A DNA stretch of 26,012 nucleotides from DASXAQ01 sp036406615. Its GTDB lineage: Bacteria > Actinomycetota > UBA4738. This document shows, piece after piece, positions 20,575 to 26,012 of this stretch (positions are counted from its first letter, which is position 1; each line of letters opens with the position of its first letter). The translations under genes were made by a program, and so were the position numbers. The notes under the pieces are model-generated. The model worked only from the letters and a program-made list of their open reading frames with translations, was not told the origin of the DNA and made no database searches. Location: NCBI GenBank assembly GCA_036406615.1, contig DASXAQ010000017.1, positions 1 through 26,012 of the forward strand. The letters run 5' to 3'.

Positions 20575-21507
20575 CTACGACGAGGCCGGCGCCTCCTTCG
20601 CGGCGGCGCCGTTGCCGGCGGACCCGTTGCCGCCCGACCCGTTGCCGAACGACCGGTCCATCTGCCCGACCACCGACTGGAGCAGGTTCGACAGCTCCAA
20701 CGGCAGGATGAATTTCGTCGAGGGCGACGCGCCGATCTGTTTGAGCGCGTCCAGGTACTGCAGGCTCATCGTGTTCGCATCGACGGTCTGCGCGATCTGG
20801 AAGATCTTGTCCAGCGCCAGCGAGAAGCCCTCGGCCCGAAGGATGGCCGCCTGGCGGTCGCCTTCCGCCGACAGGATCGCCGCCTGCTTCTGACCTTCGG
20901 CCACGGTGATGGACGCCTGCTTCGAGCCCTCGGCCTCGGTGACAACGGCGCGCCGGGTCCGCTCGGCGGACATCTGACGGGTCATCGCCTCCTGCACGGC
21001 CGGCGGCGGGATGATCTCGCGGACCTCGACGTTGGTGACCTTCACGCCCCAGCGCTCGGTGACCTCGTCGAGCTTGACCTGCAGGAGCTGGTTCATCTCC
21101 TCCCGCTTGGACAGCACGTCGTCGAGCATCATGTCGCCGACCACGCTTCGAAGCGTCGTCGCCGCGATGTTCTGGGCGGCGCCGGCGAAGTTCTGCACTT
21201 GAAGCACCGACATGACCGCGTCCACCACCTTGTGGAAGATGATGAAGTCGATCGAGATCGGCGCGTTGTCCTCGGTGATGGCCGTCTGATGCGGGATCTC
21301 GAGGAAGCGCTCTCGCAGGTCGACGAACACCGGACGGTCGACGAACGGGATGATGATCACCAGCCCCGGGCCGCGCGTGCCGACGCACCGGCCCAGCCGG
21401 AACAGCACGATCCGTTGATACTCGCGGACGACCTTCACCGACTGCGTGATCAGGAAGATGATCACCACCAGCAGGATCAGCGCCACGATGGCCGTCGTGA
21501 GGGTCAT
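20575..21507 (-). CDS. SPFH/Band 7 (stomatin/QmcA-like) membrane protein
   Basis: A 310-aa slipin/stomatin-like protein. One N-terminal helix (about residues 4-22) anchors it. The SPFH domain follows, with YQRIVLFRLGR, PGLVIIIPFVDRPVFVDLR and SIDFIIFHKVVDA. Next comes a long Ala/Glu/Arg helix (residues 175-235, EAEGSKQASITVAEGQKQAAILSAEGDRQ by pieces) that drives oligomer assembly. The C-terminal 30 residues are Gly/Asn/Ser/Ala-rich. SPFH proteins form ring-like scaffolds in membranes and bind proteases. The start codon overlaps the nfeD stop (ATGA), the standard NfeD-stomatin gene pair, in which NfeD cleaves or docks on its SPFH partner. Confidence 0.92.
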   Translation of the reverse strand: MTLTTAIVALILLVVIIFLITQSVKVVREYQRIVLFRLGRCVGTRGPGLVIIIPFVDRPVFVDLRERFLEIPHQTAITEDNAPISIDFIIFHKVVDAVMSVLQVQNFAGAAQNIAATTLRSVVGDMMLDDVLSKREEMNQLLQVKLDEVTERWGVKVTNVEVREIIPPPAVQEAMTRQMSAERTRRAVVTEAEGSKQASITVAEGQKQAAILSAEGDRQAAILRAEGFSLALDKIFQIAQTVDANTMSLQYLDALKQIGASPSTKFILPLELSNLLQSVVGQMDRSFGNGSGGNGSAGNGAAAKEAPASS

Positions 21508-22901
21508 CGATCACTCCCTTCGCTGTGAGCTCCAACGGGGGCCTCCGTGCCCGGCGGCTCGGCCGGCTCCACGATCAATCGCACGCCCTTGACCCCGACG
21601 ATGCGCACCGGCGTGCCCGCTGGGATGGGTCCGCCAACGGACTCAGCGGTCCACGTCTCCGCACGCGCGCGCACCGTCCCGCGCGGCGACAGCGTCGACG
21701 ACACCGTCCCGGGCGCACCGATCAACAGCTCCATCCCCGAGTGCGCGGGCTCGTCCTTCGCCGACAGCAGGGCCCGAAGCGCGAACGCCGTGATCAGGCC
21801 CATCGAGACGCCGACCAGGATGATCAGCCACAGCGACACGTGCGCGGTGGGCACGGAGGGGTTGAACAGCAGCAGGCCGCCGAGGATCAGCACGGCGATC
21901 CCGCCGGCGGTCAGCACGCCGTGCGCGCGCGCCTTCACGTCCAGGACGAACAGCACCGCGGCCACCAGCAGCAGGGCGAAGCCCACGAGCCGCACCGGCA
22001 GCGTCTCGAGGATCGCGAAGCCCAGGATCAGCGCGACGATGCCGATCGCCAGCGACACGTGCAGGCCGGGGTGGAAGATCCACACGATCAACGCCAGGAA
22101 CCCGATGTTGACGAGCAGGAAGGCGACGTTCGGGTCCGCGAACGCGTGGAACAGGGACTCGGTCACCGACATGCCGAACGGCGCGATCGTCGCGCCGCAC
22201 AGCCCGGGAAGCGACCCGCGGGTCGCGAGCAGTCCGGTGGTGGTCTGGACGGATGCTCCCGAGCAGGCGCCCGCGGCGTTCAGCAGGGCGGTCGCGTTCG
22301 GCTCCATGACGTCGACGAGGTGCCCGCCGAGCGCGCCCTCAGCCGACCAGCTGGTCGCGTCGCGCACCGCCTTCTCGGCCAGGTCGGCGTTGCGGCCCCA
22401 TTTCTCCGCCAGCGAGCGCATGTAGGCGGCGGCGTCGTTGGTGACCTTCTCCATCTCGATCGCGCCCTGCACCCCGACGGGGTGCGCGGCGCCGATGTTC
22501 GTGCCGGGGGCCATCGCCGCGACCGGGCAGGACTCCATGACGAACATGCCGGCCGAGGCCGCGCGGGCGCCCTGTGGGGACGTGTAGCAGATCACCGGGG
22601 TCGTCGATGCCAGGATCGCCTTCGTGATCTCGCGCATCGACGAGTCCAGGCCGCCCGGCGTGTCGATCAGCATCAGCACGGCGGGGTCGTGGTTCGCGGT
22701 GGCCTCATCGATGCCGCGCTGGACGTAGGACGCCATGAACGGGTCGACGACGCCGGTCAGGGTCAGTGACGGGACCGTGGCCGTGGAAGCGGCGGCGCGC
22801 CCGGACATCACCCCCGCCACCAGGAGGGCGACCGAGAGCCAGAGGGCCGCGAGCACCATCGCCACCCGGCTCCTGGAACCGAGCATCCGATGCGTGCTCA
22901 C
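21504..22901 (-). CDS. nfeD: NfeD-type membrane serine protease (ClpP class) with OB-fold tail
   Basis: A 465-aa long-form NfeD (1510-N type). A signal peptide or anchor spans about residues 11-36 (VAMVLAALWLSVALLVAGVMSG, in part). The ClpP-like protease domain follows, with TPGGL and nucleophile S116 (AASAGMF) and the probable general base K152 (MEKVTNDAA), a Ser-Lys dyad as in archaeal 1510-N. About five helices come next (290-395), and a C-terminal OB-fold (GAPGTVSS... VRIVGVKGVRLIVEP) ends the protein. The GTG at 22901 is 6 nt after GATGAT and may be leaderless; ATG 22886 is the alternative. It is the first gene of the nfeD-SPFH operon and diverges from the first ECF sigma gene. Confidence 0.9.
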   Translation of the reverse strand: MSTHRMLGSRSRVAMVLAALWLSVALLVAGVMSGRAAASTATVPSLTLTGVVDPFMASYVQRGIDEATANHDPAVLMLIDTPGGLDSSMREITKAILASTTPVICYTSPQGARAASAGMFVMESCPVAAMAPGTNIGAAHPVGVQGAIEMEKVTNDAAAYMRSLAEKWGRNADLAEKAVRDATSWSAEGALGGHLVDVMEPNATALLNAAGACSGASVQTTTGLLATRGSLPGLCGATIAPFGMSVTESLFHAFADPNVAFLLVNIGFLALIVWIFHPGLHVSLAIGIVALILGFAILETLPVRLVGFALLLVAAVLFVLDVKARAHGVLTAGGIAVLILGGLLLFNPSVPTAHVSLWLIILVGVSMGLITAFALRALLSAKDEPAHSGMELLIGAPGTVSSTLSPRGTVRARAETWTAESVGGPIPAGTPVRIVGVKGVRLIVEPAEPPGTEAPVGAHSEGSDR

Positions 22902-22986
22902 GATCGAATCATCCCACCGACGTCCCGGATTGCCTAGGTTGTCCCCGTGGACGAGCCGGACGGGGTGGCGGCCGGCGCGAAAGGGC

Positions 22987-22992
22987 ATAATT
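22987..22992 (+). promoter_or_regulatory. -10 box for the first ECF sigma operon
   Basis: CATAAT matches TATAAT at 5 of 6 positions and would start RNA near 22999, leaving a leader of about 50 nt before the ATG at 23048. No -35 hexamer is convincing, and the GGAACC motif of the second module is absent. Confidence 0.4.
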
Positions 22993-23047
22993 GAGGCGTC
23001 CGGAAAGCTCGTCGGCGAGACGGTCGCGTATATCAAATGGAGGACGG

Positions 23048-23638
23048 ATGACCTTCCCCCGTGAAGGTCCGCTATCACCCGAACTGGAGCAGCAGCTCAT
23101 GCGCCAGCTTCTCGCCGGAGACGAGGATGCCGTCCGGGCCCTGTACGCCCGGTTCGGAGCGTCCGTGTACACGCTTGGCCGGCGGCTGCTGGGCAGCCCG
23201 GAGTCGGCCGAGGAGCTGACACAGGACGTCTTCGTCGCCGCGTGGCGCAAGGCCGCCCGGTTCGATTCGTCGCGGGGCCGGCTGTCGACCTGGCTCATGG
23301 CGATCGCCCACAACATCGCGGTGGACCGGCTGCGCCACGAGCGCGGCCCGTCCCGGCCGTCGCTCGTGCTGTTGGCGGAGCTGCCCGAACCGGCTCCGAC
23401 CGAGGAGGAGAACGGCGTGGTGGATCGCGCCACGGCCAGCCGCGCGCTCGAGGACGTCTCCGCGCAGGAACGGGCGCTGCTGGCCCGCGCGTACTTCCAG
23501 GGCTGGACGGCGCGCGAGATCGCCGAGGCCGACGGCATCCCGCTCGGGACCGTCAAGACGCGACTGCGCGCGGCGCTGATCAAGCTTCGACGCGCGCAGG
23601 CGGAGCAGGCGCTGCTCGTCGCCGGGGAGGACGAATGA
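23048..23638 (+). CDS. ECF RNA polymerase sigma factor, first module
   Basis: A 196-aa ECF sigma factor. Region 2 (about 30-95) contains ELTQDVFVAAWRKAARFD and TWLMAIAHNIAVDRLR, which contact the -10 element. Region 4 (about 130-185) contains the helix-turn-helix TAREIAEADGIPLGTVKTRLRAALIKLR for the -35 element. The linker is short and Pro/Glu-rich. The ATG at 23048 follows GGAGGA by 3-4 nt. Its stop overlaps the start of the anti-sigma gene (ATGA), so the two proteins are made together. It resembles the SigK group, consistent with the partner described next. Confidence 0.93.
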   Translation: MTFPREGPLSPELEQQLMRQLLAGDEDAVRALYARFGASVYTLGRRLLGSPESAEELTQDVFVAAWRKAARFDSSRGRLSTWLMAIAHNIAVDRLRHERGPSRPSLVLLAELPEPAPTEEENGVVDRATASRALEDVSAQERALLARAYFQGWTAREIAEADGIPLGTVKTRLRAALIKLRRAQAEQALLVAGEDE

Positions 23639-24402
23639 CCTGTCTCCAGGCGCGAGACCAGCTCGCCGAGTTCGTCATGGACACGCTGCCCGTGGTCGGG
23701 CACCGCGAGGTCGAACGCCACCTGCAGACGTGCGCCGGCTGCCGCAAAGAGGTGAGCGAGCTCCAGGAGGGGCTTGCTGGCGCCGCGATCGCGCTGCCGA
23801 TCGTCGAGCCGCCGCCGTCCCTCGAGGACCGCGTCGTCACGAAGGTGCAGGAGGCGTCGGGCCGCTGGCGGTCGCACCGCCGCCGAGCCGTGCGGGTGCT
23901 GGCCGTCTCGGCACTGGCCGCGGCCGTGCTCGCGGCCGGGTCGGTGACGTGGGGCCTGGCAATGCGGGCGAAGGTCCAGACGCTGCAGTCGCGGGAGGCC
24001 GTAAACGCCACGAAGCTGATCAGCGTGTCCCAGATCATCAAGCAGCTGCGGGCCAACGGCAAGGCGTTGACGGCGACGCTCGTGCCGGCGAAGGGCTACC
24101 CCGCCGGCGGCGGCACGGTTGTGATCGTGACCGCCCCGAACGAGCCCGACACGTTCATGATCCAGGTCCTGATGCCGGAGACCGCCCGGGGGCCGTTCAG
24201 CGTGCTGCTGCAGGAGCGATCGGGCCGGACCTTGATGGCCGGGAAGCTCACGCGCGCGACGAGCGGGGCATACATGCTCGCCTCGGGTGGCGGCTTCCGC
24301 GTGTTTGCGGAGAATCTGGCCCCGGTCACGACGGTGCTCGTGCTGGACGCGGCCGGCCATCCGGTCCTGACCGGCGACGTGCGCCCGTACTCGAGCACCT
24401 GA
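23635..24402 (+). CDS. ZAS-domain transmembrane anti-sigma factor, first module
   Basis: A 255-aa anti-sigma factor. The zinc-binding ZAS motif H-x3-C-x2-C is present as H29-x3-C33-x2-C36 (HLQTCAGC), with C3 as a further possible ligand. One membrane helix is at about 82-104 (VRVLAVSALAAAVLAAGSV in part). The outer domain (about 130-255) resembles RskA-type C-terminal domains, with VVIVTAPNEPDTFMIQV and SGAYMLASGGGFRVF. The protein holds the ECF sigma at the membrane until a signal or proteolysis frees it. A 4-nt overlap couples it to the sigma gene. Confidence 0.88.
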   Translation: MTCLQARDQLAEFVMDTLPVVGHREVERHLQTCAGCRKEVSELQEGLAGAAIALPIVEPPPSLEDRVVTKVQEASGRWRSHRRRAVRVLAVSALAAAVLAAGSVTWGLAMRAKVQTLQSREAVNATKLISVSQIIKQLRANGKALTATLVPAKGYPAGGGTVVIVTAPNEPDTFMIQVLMPETARGPFSVLLQERSGRTLMAGKLTRATSGAYMLASGGGFRVFAENLAPVTTVLVLDAAGHPVLTGDVRPYSST

Positions 24403-24423
24403 TCCCTTCCTCCCGCACCTGAT
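24395..24423 (+). repeat. 9-bp direct repeat spaced 20 bp
   Basis: GCACCTGAT occurs at 24395-24403 and 24415-24423, exactly two helical turns apart. The first copy overlaps the anti-sigma stop codon and the second lies about 50 nt ahead of the second sigma promoter. The spacing would suit a dimeric regulator, but two copies may be chance. Confidence 0.3.
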
Positions 24424-24471
24424 TCCGTCCCGAGCGGAGGTACGGGTTCGACCACGCAGGGTTTCCCTCGC

Positions 24472-24499
24472 GGAACCGGTCTGTGAGATCGCGTGTAAT
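24472..24499 (+). promoter_or_regulatory. ECF-type promoter of the second sigma gene, GGAACC-N16-TGTAAT
   Basis: GGAACC at 24472-24477 is the classic -35 of ECF sigma factors. It is followed by a 16-nt spacer and TGTAAT at 24494-24499. RNA would start near 24506, with AAGGA at 24509-24513 before the GTG at 24521. The same layout recurs at 25933-25960. TGTAAT is also 5 of 6 to TATAAT, so the housekeeping sigma may read it too. Confidence 0.55.
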
Positions 24500-24520
24500 C
24501 ACGGGTGCAAGGATCACTCC

Positions 24521-25114
24521 GTGGAGGGCCGACCACTGGAGGATGCGGATCTGGTCGACCGCGCGCAGCACGGCGACGTGGGCGCCTACGAGGAGCTGGT
24601 TCGCCGTCACCAGCGGGCGGCGATCCGCATCGCGTACGTGACGACGGGCATCGCCGACGAAGCCGAGGACGCCGCGCAGGAGGGTTTCGTGAAGGCGTAT
24701 CACGCGCTGCCCCGGTTCCGCCCGGGGGCGCCGTTTCGCCCGTGGATCCTGCGGATCGTCGCGAACGAGGCGAGGAACCGGCGCCGGTCGGCCGGGCGGC
24801 GGGCTCGCCTCGCCCTGCGGCTGGCCGAGGATCGCCGCTCGGGCGATGCGGCCCCATCTCCCGAGCAGGCGGTCCTGGCCGTCGAGGACCGCCGCGAGCT
24901 GGTCGCGGCGTTGTCCGCGCTGCGGGAGGCAGACCGCCTGGTGATCGCATACCGATACCTGATCGGACTTTCGGAGGCCGACACGGCCTCCGCGCTCGGC
25001 GTCGCGCGCGGAACGGTCAAGTCGCGGCTCTCGCGTGCGCTGGACCGTCTTCGCGCCGAGTTGCCGGCCGAGCTCCGCGAGGCCGTGGGACGAATGGGAG
25101 CCGCGGATGGCTGA
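24521..25114 (+). CDS. ECF RNA polymerase sigma factor, second module
   Basis: A 197-aa ECF sigma factor unlike the first one in sequence. Region 2 reads AYEELVRRHQRAAIRIAY, then EDAAQEGFVKAYHALPRFRP and PWILRIVANEARNRRR. Region 4 is LIGLSEADTASALGVARGTVKSRLSRALDRLR. The GTG start follows AAGGA at 24509-24513 by 7 nt. The stop lies 8 nt inside the next gene, so the pair is translationally coupled. Its own promoter carries an ECF-type -35 box, suggesting that it drives its own transcription. Confidence 0.92.
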   Translation: MEGRPLEDADLVDRAQHGDVGAYEELVRRHQRAAIRIAYVTTGIADEAEDAAQEGFVKAYHALPRFRPGAPFRPWILRIVANEARNRRRSAGRRARLALRLAEDRRSGDAAPSPEQAVLAVEDRRELVAALSALREADRLVIAYRYLIGLSEADTASALGVARGTVKSRLSRALDRLRAELPAELREAVGRMGAADG

Positions 25115-25925
25115 ACGCGAGCGCTGGCCGGACGAGGCGCTGGCCAGGGCTCTCCACGAGGCGGGCGAGTGGCTCGACGCGCCGGAAGACGCGGACGTGT
25201 CGGCCGCGGTCGCGGCGCGGCTGCGCGCGGCGCCGGCGCCCAGTCGCGGGTTCGCTGCCGGGCTGCGGCTCGGGTGGCAGCCCGTGCCCACGGTCCGTCG
25301 CGCGCTTCTGCTGGCCGCCGCCCTGCTGCTCGTGCTGGCCGTCGCGGCCACAGCGGCGGAGTTCGCGGTGCGGGGCGTGCGCATCACGTTCACGTCGACG
25401 CCGCCCACGGTGGTGCCCGCGCCGTCGCCGGTGCCGTTCGCCCAGCGACTGAACCTGGGCGACCGCGTCACGTTGGATCGCGCCCGTTCTGCCGTCGCGT
25501 TCCCCGTCCGCGTTCCGTCCCCGCCGGGCCTGGGTGCGCCCGACGCCGTCTTCCTGGACGAATATCTGCCCGGCGGCCAGGTGTCGTTCGTCTACCGGCC
25601 CTCGGCGGGCCTGCCCGCGACGGCGGGCTCGGACGTGGGGCTGCTGGTCACGGAGTTCCGCGGGAGCCTGTCGCGGCCCTTGCTGAACAAGGTGCTTGGC
25701 CCGGGAACGCAACTGACCGAGGTCCGGGTGAACGGCGCCCCGGGCTACTTCATCAGCGGCTCGCCGCACGAGGTCATGTACCTGGCGCCCAACGGACAGA
25801 TCGACAGCGACACCGTCCGGCTCGCCGGCAACGTCCTGCTGTGGCAGTCGGGCGGGGTCACGATTCGGCTCGAGGGCGACATGTCCCAGGCCGACGCGCT
25901 GGCGATCGCCCGGTCGATCCGATGA
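25107..25925 (+). CDS. Membrane-anchored anti-sigma-like protein, second module
   Basis: A 272-aa single-pass membrane protein. The cytoplasmic part (1-63) is helical and charged but lacks a zinc H-x3-C-x2-C motif. The helix is at about 66-85 (LLLAAALLLVLAVAATAA). The outer domain (90-272) resembles DUF4367-type sensor domains of anti-sigma regulators: VTLDRARSAVAFPVRVPSPPGLG, then VNGAPGYFISG, VLLWQSGGVTIRLEG and a closing MSQADALAIARSI. The position, 8 nt overlapping the ECF gene, makes an anti-sigma role likely; the binding surface itself is not recognised. The ATG is at 25107. Confidence 0.75.
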   Translation: MAERERWPDEALARALHEAGEWLDAPEDADVSAAVAARLRAAPAPSRGFAAGLRLGWQPVPTVRRALLLAAALLLVLAVAATAAEFAVRGVRITFTSTPPTVVPAPSPVPFAQRLNLGDRVTLDRARSAVAFPVRVPSPPGLGAPDAVFLDEYLPGGQVSFVYRPSAGLPATAGSDVGLLVTEFRGSLSRPLLNKVLGPGTQLTEVRVNGAPGYFISGSPHEVMYLAPNGQIDSDTVRLAGNVLLWQSGGVTIRLEGDMSQADALAIARSIR

Positions 25926-25932
25926 ACCGGTG

Positions 25933-25960
25933 GGAACCGCAGCGGCGTGGCCGGCGTACT
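25933..25960 (+). promoter_or_regulatory. ECF-type promoter, GGAACC-N16-CGTACT
   Basis: GGAACC at 25933-25938, a 16-nt spacer and CGTACT at 25955-25960 repeat the architecture of the promoter at 24472-24499. CGTA is a known ECF -10 core (for example B. subtilis SigW). It would start RNA near 25967, about 41 nt before the GTG at 26008. It is the likely target of the second ECF sigma. Confidence 0.5.
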
Positions 25961-26007
25961 TGTCGGTGAACGATGCACGAGTACATGCACGCGGAAAGGA
26001 GGCGCTC

Positions 26008-26012
26008 GTGAC
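26008..26012 (+). CDS. Start of an unidentified gene cut by the right window edge
   Basis: AAAGGAGG at 25995-26002 is followed 5 nt later by GTG at 26008, an ideal ribosome site and spacing. Only the first codon and two more bases are in the window, so the product is unknown. The ECF-type promoter just upstream places it in the second sigma factor's probable regulon. Confidence 0.45.

Noticed and set aside
1..26012. CRISPR arrays, tRNA or rRNA genes, insertion sequences, phage genes, toxin-antitoxin or defence systems
   Set aside because: I found no regularly spaced repeats, tRNA-like clover-leaf signatures, transposase motifs or terminal inverted repeats in the window.

Overview
The window is about 26 kb of very GC-rich DNA with dense, mostly 4-nt-overlapping genes, many GTG starts and strong GC bias at third codon positions. 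Aerobic phenylacetate genes, a COG2345-type regulator, ZAS-type anti-sigma factors and probable leaderless starts behind TANNNT boxes point to an actinobacterium (Actinomycetota), possibly an uncultured deep lineage. The sequence alone does not fix the class. There is no phage, transposon, CRISPR, tRNA or rRNA signal; it reads as chromosomal backbone.

Region 1 (1-8.06 kb) is aromatic and CoA-thioester metabolism. A divergent DinB-like gene cut by the window edge faces paaA-paaB-paaC-paaD, the ring-epoxidising monooxygenase of the phenylacetyl-CoA pathway. The plus-strand run continues with an internally duplicated ferredoxin-like protein and an M20 metallopeptidase. On the minus strand are an orphan flavin-dependent halogenase-like protein, a PaaG-like isomerase and a membrane-anchored protein of unknown function. 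PaaE, PaaZ, PaaJ and PaaK are not in the window.

Region 2 (8.06-13.4 kb): a TPP riboswitch sits directly in front of a CytX-like NCS1 transporter, so this is thiamin-precursor uptake under TPP control. Next come a cupin-like protein, leucyl aminopeptidase PepA with a very basic tail, a PIG-L/LmbE deacetylase and a SAM methyltransferase.

Region 3 (13.5-18.15 kb) is a compact envelope-flavoured plus-strand operon: a polytopic membrane protein, a CPBP-family protein, a PNPOx-like protein, a SRPBCC protein, a PAP2 phosphatase and Lgt.

Region 4 (18.2-20.55 kb): an Mrp-type Fe-S carrier ATPase is divergent from a SufR-like HTH regulator with C-terminal cysteines. A small acidic protein follows.

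Region 5 (20.57-22.9 kb, minus strand) is the membrane-protease pair nfeD and an SPFH/stomatin gene, overlapping by 4 nt.

Region 6 (23.0-26.0 kb) holds two different ECF sigma/anti-sigma modules in tandem. The second sigma gene and the next gene, which starts at the right edge, share the promoter architecture GGAACC-N16-YGTAMT. This predicts autoregulation and a local regulon.

The clearest leads are this shared ECF promoter, the TPP aptamer that doubles as the ribosome binding site, the orphan halogenase beside phenylacetate genes, the mrp/SufR-like pair, the repeated leaderless-start architecture, and several proteins with unusual tails or missing key residues.
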